Source: Trichinella spiralis
Lineage: Eukaryota; Nematoda; Enoplea; Trichinellida; Trichinellidae
Direction: 5' to 3'
Assembly (NCBI GenBank): GCA_000181795.3
Contig: CM012954.1
Coordinates: 16,320,687 to 16,384,686, forward strand
Length of the DNA stretch: 64,000 nucleotides
This document shows, piece after piece, positions 1 to 11,869 of the stretch. The notes under the pieces are model-generated. The model did not search any database. It saw nothing but the letters and a program-made list of their open reading frames with translations, and was not told the DNA's origin. Made by a program: the position numbers and the translations under genes. Within the stretch, counting starts at the first letter, position 1. Every line of letters starts with the position of its first letter.

Positions 1-410
1 TCTGGATTGGAGCCGAAACAGAGTCCCAGCACTACGTCCACTGTGAATTTGCATATCTGCCTCTAGGACAGATACGACTTATGAATTCACACAGATGTTG
101 AAATCCCATAGCGGAGTGCAATGCTACAGGCTTCAGAGGTGGGACCTTTCCTATAAGAAAATGGACAGAGTCATCTCAAGAAAGTCGATCCAGCCAGCAC
201 GGGAACTTGTGCAATGAGACTCAGCCGTGGGGGCCCCCGTTCAAGGGCAGGGGAGCGAGGGGCGGCGCAGGGGCAGTTGAGCTAGGCTTGACCTTGTTTC
301 CAAGGCGGCAGGCCTCTGGTACCGCAACCGGGTGAGGAAGAGGTGAGCTGTGAAAATACGGACTTTCATCATTTGAGACGGTTAGGGTCGCGTCGTGCAG
401 TGTAACCCAT
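1..410. other. GC-rich patch of unknown nature at window edge
   Basis: The first ~400 bases are clearly richer in G and C (for example the run around 225-275) than the AT-rich sequence that follows, and the change is abrupt near 400-420. No long open frame spans it on either strand. I compared it by memory with 18S, 5.8S and 28S rRNA and saw no convincing match. It may be the end of a mobile element or of a gene outside the window, or an assembly join. No function is assigned. Confidence 0.4.
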
Positions 411-2270
411 CGAACTCCTGCACACCACCCTATCTCACATTCCTCCTATCCTTGCACTGCTATTCTCAAACATTTACTTATTCTAATACTCAAACTATAG
501 CAGTGCTACCAACTCACTATGCTCAAAAATTGTCCTTTGAAATGGTCGACAAATTACTCAACCATTTTCTCTTTCCGCAAATGAACCCTAAACTCAACTC
601 GAAAGGCATGGGACATGAAAACGTTCAAATGCGGAAAGCCACTCAAATTAATTATAATAATACTCATGATCTACATCCAATTACTCTAATTAACAAACAA
701 TCATGCTCGATAACTTACAGCTCGAATTTATATAAATTACAGACTCAAGAACTCCTCAGTGAAGTTTAACTAATTAGACTAACTCAAAGAATTATACTTA
801 CCTAACTTACCTTTGTCTTTGGGATGTCTTCTTTTATCTTCAATTCTTCTGTATCTAAATGTAGAAGAATTAATTTAATGAAATAATGTTATAATAAATA
901 AAAAAACAAAGCCATTTTTAATGGTTTTCTTCGTCTGTCATTGCATTAAAAGCGCCATTGTTCATTCGCCGCACCTCGTTCGCCTACAATCATTTGAAAT
1001 GAATTTCTAGAGCAACTAATAGTAGCCACAGGAAAATTTACATAAAGTTCATTCCAATCTACTAATATGTATGAAACGAATACTCATTTTGTTGAACAAA
1101 TATTATGCAGGTCACGCATAAGCTCAAAAGCAAACAAATTGAAATTGCATGCTAATTTTAGTTGAAACTGCATCACGCCTTTGTTTCAAAAGATAACATT
1201 TTCTATATCTAGGAACATGCCTTCGTCATTGCATAATGCACAAATGAACTGGGTAAATGTCGTTCAACGCTGCTTTCAGTTTACAAAGTCAACATACATT
1301 GTGAATGGTTAATATGAAGGCAATTTTCAAACGGCCCCTATTTGCATAAATCTCAGACATGGCGCATGCAACGTTAAAAGCCTGCTTAAGTAAGTTGAAT
1401 ATGCTACCAAATGATGAATTTGAACATAATGTCAACACAATATAAGCAATAAGTGTGCACACTGTGCCCATTGCTTGCGTTGGTTGCACTCTCTGACACG
1501 CAAAGGTAGCTGGATGAAAATGTTGATTTATCTAATGTCCTAATGATATAAAACTTCAAAAGCAACATGAAGTGAGAATAAAATTAAATAATTTCTGTAT
1601 AAAAAATAGTATTTTTTGTTTTCCATAATAGAAAACACTATGCTCTTAGTCATATTTGACCATTACAGTAGAGAATGAAATTGAATGCCTTATGCAAATG
1701 CAAATTGAATACTTCTAATTGAATTCTACAGTTACATCTAGACAGTTACGCGAAATATCAAATGAAATATGCATTTTTTCAAAATGTCAACGTTCAGTTA
1801 TATGTAACTGAGAATTTTGTTTCAAAAGTATTTTAAGTTCTGCGCATCTTCAGACTGTAAAATTCTTAAATATACTTAAACTTGCATGCATTCATAGCAA
1901 AGCATAAGGAGAATAATTTTCAGTACTACATTTTTACCTGAATGCACATTTTTACTCTTGCACCTTGGTTACTCGCCCCCATCATTAATGGAACATCGGT
2001 GAAATAAAATAATAACTATGGATATAATGTGCCACAACCTCATGTGGGAATTACTTAGTAAACTTCTTATGGATAATTTAGCAATTTAAGTAATGCATAT
2101 TACTGTATTTTCAATTATTAATTCTTTCTCTAATTTTATTTTTGAAGTATACTTTAACTAAATAATTATAGAATTTTTTCACTTTTCTTCATTTCATCTT
2201 CTTTATTTCCTTTTTATGCTTTGTATGCTGTGTTCATGTAAAACAAAACTGTCTTTTGGAAATACGTCCT
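411..2270. other. AT-rich non-coding stretch
   Basis: Only short open frames are present and none resembles a known protein or has convincing splice signals around it. A segment near 945-1010 shares short stretches (a CCTACAATC-like string and an AATGAA-containing string) with the duplicated unit at 10.48 and 11.09 kb, so a weak relative of that repeat may lie here. Confidence 0.5.
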
Positions 2271-2274
2271 CAAG

Positions 2275-2600
2275 AGGGTTAAAGAGCGATGGGCACCGCA
2301 CAAAGCTCACGGGTGAATCAGTACCACAGAAATCAAGCGATCAGGAGAAAATCCTGGAACTCGCAGGCTGCTTCTTCAGGCATCGCGCTAAGTGACAGGT
2401 GCAGCTTTCAACCCTCACCAACGACTTGTTGGAAGTGAAAGTTTTCGAGGTGGGTGAGCCATAATTCCACGTTGTCAATGTTGAGAGTTGGTACTTATGC
2501 CGTCGTTGTGATCAATTTATTTAAGAAGTGTCCGGCGCCGTCAATATTACGAAGAGACAGCATCATATCAAGATCACTCACGTATGAACAAATGTCGTGA
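2275..2600 (-). mobile_element. LTR-retroelement gag fossil (Gypsy-like), broken
   Basis: Read on the minus strand, this stretch contains short pieces with the signature of the capsid (gag) domain of arthropod and nematode Gypsy-type elements: ELWLTHLENFHF, then LSLSAMPEEAACEFQDFLL. These fit the family pattern of a Trp/Leu-rich LE..F motif followed by 'LP.E...E..D'. The copy is broken, with several breaks over about 300 bases. No pol region and no clear terminal repeats were found nearby, so it is a small old fragment. The family call rests on motif shape alone. Confidence 0.5.
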
Positions 2601-3120
2601 ACGTGAAGGACTAGAAAGATCGGACTCGTAAAATACAGCAACGATAGAAAGAAAGAATGAGGGATAGTCTCGAATGTTGGTGAGAACGGAGAAAGCGCAA
2701 CTGAAGCCCTTCAAAGTGGGGTAATAGGTCGGGAGGGTAGAGATGATTTCCCCAAAGAAATCTGTCTACTTCATTACCCTGTATTTCATTGGTTGCTGCT
2801 CTGATGTACCCCAGTAAACTTTATTGAACTGAAACATGGTGTTCGCTGACGAATTTGCATAAAGAATGTGCCTTACATGTCCTGTTAGCTTAGGAAAATT
2901 AGAGTTATGCAGTCGCTACTCTGGGCAACGCAACCAATGAAATTTATCTACGGAACAACCAATGAAATTTCGATGATAACCACTAGACGGTGTTCGCTTG
3001 GAGAAATGGTTACTAGATCCGGAATCAAATACACTTGCGTAGTTTAGTCGTCCCTATAATAGGAAATGCGTTTTGTTAAGTTGCCTCTGAGAAAGATAAA
3101 GAACTGATCGAAAAAGGTTT
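2601..3120. other. non-coding stretch beside the gag fossil
   Basis: No gene is seen. A 14-base string AACCAATGAAATTT occurs twice about 23 bases apart near 2935-2970. Part of this stretch may belong to the neighbouring retroelement fragment but shows no recognisable motif. Confidence 0.4.
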
Positions 3121-3124
3121 CAAA

Positions 3125-6100
3125 AATAAATAAAATTTGTTCCTGACTTTTCTTTAACGCTTACAGCATTCTTAAACCTTGAAATTTTTTAAACGTAATT
3201 TCTTTGATGAATTGCGGTTCTGAAATGATAATTAGTCAAAATGAAGAGATGGGAATGCAAATTTTATGCAATATTGCATTTATCCGTTTCACAAATGTAA
3301 AACTTGAAAACCAGTTGTTTTATCAGATTTCGCAAAAACTCATCGATTGCATATTATTCAAAATTTGTGATCGCAGTACTGTTTTCATATAATTTCATAT
3401 AATATACAATTGCAATAATGAATTCGTTGCCCTTTTATAGTAACATTCCATTACGTTTACTGAACAATAAATATCTCAAACTATTGAAAAAAATACAATG
3501 AAGGGCACACTTAGTTGTGATGAATTCTTAATTTATTTACTTTTATTACAATTTCATACAATTGGTATCGCAAACTGCCACAGTAAAAGCACATTTTCAC
3601 ATGCGGCATATAGCTAGAATTGAAAAGCGAAACAGAATTCAAAGAAGGACATGTTTGGTATCAATAAGAAGCTAATTGAATAATAAAAACCATCCACTAT
3701 ATCTTTTTTTCGAACAAATTCAGACAATCAAGACGTACGTTTTGACATTCAGGGATTAATCCATGTTGAAGGAAGATAAACTTTAAAATTCATTTCAATC
3801 AAGCATTATAAAAAGATAAATTAATAGAGAATGAGAATGTTGAAGTATTTTTTTCCGTTTCAGATTTTTCTAAAACAACGTTCAACAAATTAATCAAAAC
3901 CGGCAGAAAATGAAGGAAAAATGGATTGTTCAAACAAGCAAAATACTGAACAAGGCAGCACAAGTTGAATGCATAGCTCACACAAGTGTCAGAAATGCTA
4001 CATTCGTTGAAGATCATGCATCCTGGTTCCATTTCGCTGTGGTTACAGATGTGCAACGTTCCTGTATGAAGTTGTATTCAGATTAATAAGATTGCGCAAG
4101 TATTAACGTATTATGTGTATTAAGATAGATGGAATGCGCAAAGTTCAGAGGCCATTTTTTCCAAAACTACTTGTCAATTTCCACTGAAATTCTCTATAAC
4201 GCCATCTTTAATATTCTGAATATCCACCATTCAAGAAAAGTAGTAATTTCGAAAAAAACATTTTTGACCTTTTTTCGCAGTACAGCGAAGGCCGAAAAAT
4301 GCGATATTAGTAAGAATGGAATGAGGAGAAATAAAATGAAATAAATATATAAGCATGCATAGAAAGTCATTACGCTGAACTTTACATAAAAACATTTAAA
4401 GGTTTCACCAAAAATATTTTCAAATTTGAATAACATATTCCCCATTTTTGTTTAGAGATTACTGCATCACTCAAGCTTTAATTTTCATTTTTCAAAATTT
4501 TATTGATGGATTGGGCTGCAGATTTAAGAATTACGGGAACATTCATCGTAGATTACATTATTTCTACTGTAAATTTGAAATTTCCTATCTAATAAGTTTA
4601 CTAGCTTATACATTTAATCAGTCACTGCATATTATTGAAAAGATATGCACATTTAGCTTACATAATAATGTTCACACTTAATTTCTGACTAAGAGGTAAG
4701 AGGTTCATTGAAATCATTCAAACATAATCAGATCGGGAGCTCAGTAATGAAACGTAACCTACCTTGTAATTGTAGATGATACTGAGGAGAGTTGAACGCG
4801 CTGCTTGATGGCTATTCTACACACTAATAAACTGAATAACCATTGGGATAACATTCTTGAAAGTGGGTCAAGCGGAAGTCTGAGGAAGTAGAATGTGCCA
4901 TAGCTTGTGGTGGAATGATTTCAGTTTTAGTCAGTAATAGCATAATGACATAGTTACAAAGCCAATATTTACTTATATATGAAAGTTATTACTTTTTATT
5001 CAAATTTAATGTTATATTATTGAATGTAGATCTATCCATTTTCGAATGTAGATTTAAAAACTCATGGAAACTTCATCATAAACCTATTGTTGTTTATGAA
5101 TCTATGTGAAGAAAAATTGGATTGCTCAAAATTAAAAAATATAGGAATTTTCGTTCAATCAAAAATTTCAAAATTTTCAAGAGCGTTATTCGTAAAATTC
5201 AAGCAGTTATTCATGAAATTCCAAAAGCTACAGCCCGTGAAATTTAGAAAATTTTTGATTAAATGATTCCCTTCGAAAAGTACAAAATCGATCAGAACAA
5301 ATTAGAAAACAACAGCGAACGTGGCCAAACTGTTTGTCTATTCTATTCAAATGTCTTTGCTTCACTATTTGTCGAGATATTACTTTGAAACCGGAACCTA
5401 AATGGGATATTAGGTGGGAAGAAAACGAGAGGTAATGAAATATACAGAATAAATAAGTATACAAAGAAAATGCTTTTGTGAAGTTTTCTCGCAAACGGTA
5501 ACAGAATTCAGCCAAGATAAGTATCTTCAACAAAGAAACTTTGTTCTTGACTGTTCTTTATCGTTTACAGCATTCTTAAACTTTAAAATTTTTTAAACGT
5601 AATTTCTTTCATTGCGCTTCTGAAATGAGAATAAGTCAACGTGACGAGATGGGAATTTAATTTTTATGGCATGTTACATTTGTTACGTCTATAAATGTGA
5701 TATTTGAAAACTATTTGTTTTATAAAATCTTTCAAAAAATCAGCGACTGCGTGTTACTACAAATTTATGGACGTCAGTCCTGCACAGTACTTCTTTTTTA
5801 GTTTTTCAATTATTACAAATGCAATTACGCTCGGCTTTCCTAACAATATCCCATTACTTTTATTAAAATTCTAAGTAAATATCTCAAAAGATTGGGAAAT
5901 ATACATTTTGACATTTAGTTGTGATCAGTTGTTAATTTATTTACTTTCATTACTCTTCTATACATTTGTTATCGTAACCTACTACATTAAAACCACATTT
6001 TCAAATGTGTTAATCAGCTACAACTAAAAATAAAAAATTAATTCAAAAAGAGACAAGTTTGGACTAATTGTATAGTAATAGTCATAAACAGCATAATATT

Positions 6101-8580
6101 CCGTGTAATAACTGTTTTTTCAAACAATTGAGGCATTCAAGGCGTACGTTATGACAATCAGGTATTAATCAATGTTGATGGTAAATAACGTTGAAAAATC
6201 AACAAATATTAGTATAACGAAAAAATAAACAAACAGAAACCAGCACGTTGAAGTATATATTTCCATTTCAGCTTGTTTTGAAACAAATTCCATCGAAGCA
6301 ATCATTACGGGCTGATAATGAAGGAAAAATGGAATTCCCAAACAAGTGAAATATTGCACCAAGCTGTTCATTTTCAATGCCCACTTTCATCAAATGCCCA
6401 AATCACGCATCTTAGTTCTGTTTCGTGGAATTTTCAGATGGACGACATTCCTAAGTATTAAACTAGGCACAATGTGCTAACTTTAGAAGCATTTATTCCA
6501 CAATTACTGGGCAATTTCCGCTGAAACTCTCCATAACACCATCATTCATTATTGTAAACAACCACCATTCAAAGAAAGCAGAAATTATGACAAATAATTT
6601 TTGGCCATTTTTCGCAAAGCAGCGATGGCAGAAGCATGCGATATTAGTGCGAATCTAAAGAAGAGAAATGAAATATACAGTATAAATAAGTATGCAAGTA
6701 AAATGATTTCGTGAAGATTTATCCCAAATGTTTAAAGAATCGAGCGAAGAGGTATTTTCTTCAAATAACATTTGTTCCTGGCTTTATCGCTTAAAGCATT
6801 CGTAAGCCTTAAAATGTTTTAAACGTAATTTCTTTGATTAGGTGGCTTCTGAAATGAGAATTAGTCAAATTAAACAGATAGGAATGAAATTTTGATGCAA
6901 TATAGTATTTGTTCCTTCTATAAATATCAAATTTAGAAAACAGTTGTTTTATCAGATTTCTATATAAATCATTGTTTGCTGGAATTTTGTTTAAAATAAA
7001 CATCTGTGATTGTATATTTTGTGTAAACTGTATTAAATTTGTTTTTCAATATTAAAAATAAACCGACTACTGAGTTGACTAAACAATCAAGTTGCAATTG
7101 TTGTAATACGATGATAACCAAATGTTCAACATTCCAGATTAAAAAAAAATCTGTTGCATTTCGAAATCATTTTACCAAACAAAACTGAAAGCAAAAGAGA
7201 ATGAAATATTTAATTTGCTAAGAACAAGACCGTCAATTCTATTTTCCTTTATTTCACTGTTCAGGGTTCATCACTAGCTTCTGCTTTTTTCTGCGTCATA
7301 GGTTAGAGATATCTTTTCGAATAATATGAATAAATAATAGTGAATATCAGTTTGCATCTCAAAGAATCAACGTGAGCTAATGCACAAAGGGAACTGCTGA
7401 ACGCTCAAGAGCACAAATCATAATGATAAATAATAGTTGTAAACAAATATTGAAACAATAGCTTAATGTAGCACATTGAAATAATCTTCTGTAATCAGCG
7501 AAATGTAAAAAGACAAAGCTATTTAAAAGCATCATTTGCTAAGTCCAAAACATATATACACTATTCCACATTACATATAAAAGAAGAACTTTGTTTCAAA
7601 AAATAAGAAATGTGATTATCCATGTCCATATTAAGTAATTTACTGGTTAAGTGTCCCATATTTGGGAAAACTTTGATGGAAAACAATTATCCAATCAATG
7701 ACCAAACCTATGTAGCTAATCAAGTGCTACAAATTATTCAACCAATTATTGATGCAAATTTGGTAACAAATAAAACAGCATAACTCATTACCCAATTACT
7801 AATCAATAGCCGTACAGCCAATCAACGACTAGCCAATCACCAAAAGGGAATGCAGCTAGGGAAAATCTGGACCGGACAAAGTGGGACAATCCCCAAATTG
7901 CCACATTAAATCCACATTTTCACACGCGGCATATACTTACATTTGAAAAGCGAAATTGAATTCAAAGAAGGACATGATTGATATCAATAAGAAGCTAATT
8001 GAATCCTAAAGATGATGAACTACATTTCATTAAATGATATGATAGTTTTTTGAACAAATATGGACATGAAAAGCGTACGCCATGATATTCAGGCATTAAT
8101 CCTAGTTGAAGGAAAATAACGTTGAAAATTCATTTCAATCAATATTTTTTACATAAATCTCATTTTCTAAAATGAGATTTTAGCTAACGTCCTGCGTAGC
8201 GCAACGAAGTGTTCATTAGTATGGATAGTTGATTATTTAAAAATTATTATGCATGGAGGCAGTGAATTTGATCTGTATATTAGTCAGCGAAACTGAAATC
8301 CATTAATTTGCATGTAACCCACAGTCTGTAGTGATGCATACATGGAACGTTAGTAGAATTGTATAAATAACTTACCTTTCAACTATCGATGATATTGAAG
8401 CGGAGACTTTATTGCAGTTCTTGAATGATGTTCATCATACATATTACTTTGAAGACTATGAATAACTATGAAGATGACATTTTGAAAAGTAGGTGTGGTT
8501 CAAGGAAATAGAATAATATGACCTAGCCTAGGGTGATGTAAATTCATTTTTGTTCTGTTACAGAGCAACGGTGTAGAAAC
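3125..8580. repeat. cluster of old, diverged direct repeats
   Basis: Four sequence blocks recur in the same orientation. Block A is at 3125-3355, 5540-5755 and 6770-6985. Block B is at 3575-4060, 5985-6400 and 7900-8140. Block C is at 4145-4395 and 6490-6735, with a partial copy at 5410-5530. Block D is at 4750-4935 and 8370-8575. Order and spacing suggest repeated tandem duplication of an A-B-C(-D) unit followed by loss of parts. Copies look roughly 65-80% alike by eye. On the minus strand, block D ends in a donor-like signal in both copies (AAGGTAGGT and AAAGGTAAGT), but neither copy is open, so if transcribed it would be non-coding or decayed. Minus-strand frames in block B copies 1 and 2 share a short peptide pattern (LVQYF.CL..PFFLH). 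Confidence 0.7.
7690..7845. repeat. degenerate CCAATCA/CCAATTA-rich stretch
   Basis: CCAAT-type heptamers (CCAATCA, CCAATTA, CTAATCA) recur about eight times in ~150 bases. The opposite-strand version (TTGGTTA) recurs about five times near 9740-9800. The pattern could be a decayed minisatellite or a cluster of CCAAT-box-like sites; nothing else supports a regulatory role. Confidence 0.35.
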
Positions 8581-10300
8581 ATTATGGTAAACTTTACTAA
8601 CTGCTAAACGTTATTACGATTTCACTGTAATTTATAAAGTATTGTATGTAGAATGTAGAACAATTCCCTTTTGAGTCATGAATGCTTATCAGACTCTTCT
8701 TGATCTTCGTTAATCTAAATTCCTTTCCATTTCTGTTGTGTTATTATGATTTAAATCAATGTTCATCCATAATTGTCTATGGATTTGTTAGTGATTTTGT
8801 TTCAAGCTAAATTGCCGCCCTTTTACAACTGAATTTGCATACCTGAATATCAGCGGCAGCTGAACGATGAACATGCTGTTGATCTGAAATATTGCAAGGT
8901 TATTTTACTGAAAATTAGCAAACACATAATAAAAAGATTTTCCCCCAAAACTGATGTATTTGAAATACATTCAAAAATAGAGTAACCAACTATTATCCTT
9001 GTCGCTACAGCTGAGTCGTTCAGAAAAGCAGGGCACATTAAATAATCAATAATTCATAAATAACTTTGAAAATGCGTTTCAATAAGTTTAAACAACTGAT
9101 GATGATATAGAAAATATGCGTTAAAATTACGTGCAAAGTAGATTAATTATTTTGTTATTATTCTGTAAAACAATACTTTCCATTTTCCCGGCAATTGAAT
9201 TGTCCCTGAAATTACATTTCTCATACAGTATCCAATGCTTCATCATTAATCGTATGCTCATAGTGGAGATTGAGTTGCTTATAAATTGCATAAAGTGAAA
9301 ATTCGTGTATATCCTGCAATCATGTAAATAAATCTGCCACATTTTTGTCGCCAGTACTTCTTTCTGATGGCGCATTTGTTCACATATTGTTCATGTGGAT
9401 AACAAAGAAGCTATTTGAATTCAGATAATAGAGATGGAAATATTTGAAACAGTTTGATAAGGGTGTATGGCAAATAATTTTAATAAATAGAAATTTTCTC
9501 ATCAAAAAAATCTTATATCTTCAGTAAAATTGATGCTGCTTTTGTTAATGCATTAAAGCAATTCTGATAATTTTGAAAATTTTTATTTAAACAATTTCAT
9601 TCAATAATAACTAACAACGGTTCAGAAATATCATATATTCAAAACGATTCGTTTTGATTACAAAGTTTATTACAATGTTGCTGTTTACAATAATTTTACA
9701 GATATCAATATTGCTAAATTGGAGTTTTAGCAAATTTCTCACCAATTGGTTATTGGTTAAAAAATTGGTTAATAATACCATGATTGGTTAATAAAAACAA
9801 TTAAAAAATGTGCGTCTTGAAATTAAGCTAAGCGATAAATGAAAATAAATAATTGTTAACAAATGAAATTTTCAAAACATTGCATACAACGATTTTGCTG
9901 CGTCGAAGCCCACACACTGCATTATTTGAAATCTGAACCATGCAGGTTTTTCCGTACCTTAATTCAACTAGGGGATCACTTTACCCTTTCGAAGTATCCT
10001 CATACCAGACGTAAAAAATAGGGACCCACGCGAGACCCTATATACCTTTTGTTTTCCATTTCTGCTTCATGTTGCCCGCATCTTCATTATTTTTCGAATC
10101 GATTAAAATACGAAACATAAAATCAAATGCTCACCTTCTTACGCATTAAAAATTGTAAATAATATGTTAATTTTGAAATCATATCCTCAAAAGTAGCACA
10201 TCAGTGCTTTTCAATTAAACAGAAATTTCACAAAATAAAATCATTACAAACTCAACATGAATTTTTCATTCTTAACTTGAAGATATAGCAATAACATGAA
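8580..10300. other. AT-rich non-coding stretch
   Basis: No gene or RNA is recognised. It includes the TTGGTTA-rich segment near 9740-9800. Open frames are short and composition-driven. Confidence 0.5.
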
Positions 10301-10319
10301 AAAGAATGCCACTTTTCTG

Positions 10320-11250
10320 AATAGGCGCCTTCTCATCGATCAACTCCATCTTGTTCTTCCAGTGCATTTCTAAATCATAAAGAATTATTTTCAGATAATT
10401 GAAATAAAGAATAAACAAAAAAATTATCTGCATAATGGATGCTCATTCCGCTTTCCAGTGATTTCTCGTATTTGTTCAGTCAGCGCATATCGCTAACCTA
10501 CAATTCATTCAAATGAAACTCACTGATTGACAGTAGCCTAATCATATTATTGCACAGCCACGTCAGCGAAGCAAACAAAGCGCCCTGCTACTGGTAACAC
10601 TACGTTCTGAGGAAAGCTCATTTGCATAATTGAGAAACATCGTTCACGAAGCGTTATTCGATCAAGGCAAACTGCACTAGAACTGAACAGCAAATTATCT
10701 TTATGTTCAAAACATAATTGACATCTTGAAAAATTTAACTTACAATGATTATTAATGTGACATATTGGCACACTGAAGTAGTTACTTATAAACCAACCGT
10801 TTTGTTAGACATGAACTTTAATAAATTATGGGCCACTTTCAATTTGTGTTGGTGAATTTACACTCTTGATATCGAGTTTGAGACCCACTTTTAATTAATC
10901 TCAATATTATTAAATCAAATGTCACTTACAATAGTAGTTATCTTTTCATCGTTCAATAATATCTTCTTTTAATGCAATTTGAATTTTCATGAATTATTTT
11001 CATGAAATAAACATGAAACAACCATAAGAGAACTTATTTGATTCACGGATGCTCGCAGAATGCTCTATTGGAATGGCGAAATTTCAAAGATCGCGCATCG
11101 TTATCCTACAATTCATTGAAATGAAACTCACTGATTGAACTTAACCTAATGATCCTGTTACATAACACGTCAGCAACGCAAACAGGAAGCTGATTTGCTT
11201 AATTGAAAAAGAACCTTGACGTAGTTCTTGCTATTCAACCTTTCCTATGT
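10320..11250. repeat. ~0.6 kb tandem duplication (two copies)
   Basis: The segment around 10330-10650 reappears around 10935-11210, at a distance of about 606 bases and in the same orientation. The best-kept part includes ACCTACAATTCATTCAAATG at 10497 and its near match at 11104, followed by AACTCACTGATTGA and a GTCAGC.A.GCAAAC string in both. No protein is encoded. A weaker relative sits near 960-1010. Confidence 0.65.
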
Positions 11251-11869
11251 TAATTAAAGCGAAAAGCTAAATTAACATTATATGCTGGATATATTCATTA
11301 AATGATATCATCATGTACACATTCATGATGATTCAACCGTATCTCAAAGACAGTTGAAACCAAGTATGATTAATAAAGTCAGTAATGTAAAATATTAAAG
11401 CATTTTACATATTTCTATCTCATTTATAGTAGATAGCAACATGTTGATACAATTTTAAAGTGATACCTTAGAAACAGTTCGTTACGTTAGATGTAAAATA
11501 TTGAAATTTGAAGAAACTGAATCTCTGATTGCCATCACAGAGTGACACAATGCATATTCTAAACTATACTACCAATTAATTACAGAAGAATTAAAATAAA
11601 TGCAACTTACTAAAATGAATGCCTTTGCAGCTTTCATGCAAATATTGTATTCACATCACATTTTCGAAATGCAGATGAATATAAATTTGAGGAAATAAAA
11701 AATAATAAATGAAAAGCAAAGACGTTTTAAATGTTATTCTATGATCTTCATCGCAGGAGAATCGTCGTCGCACTTTCACCGCACGCCGTAGGCCAGCAAT
11801 CATCGAAACTAAAGCATACGTATAGAAATGGAATAAAAATTTGCATGCATTTTCTGCTAAACAGCTTTC

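Noticed and set aside
1-410. Possible ribosomal RNA fragment
   Set aside because: GC-rich, but no stretch matched conserved 18S, 5.8S or 28S motifs that I could recall.
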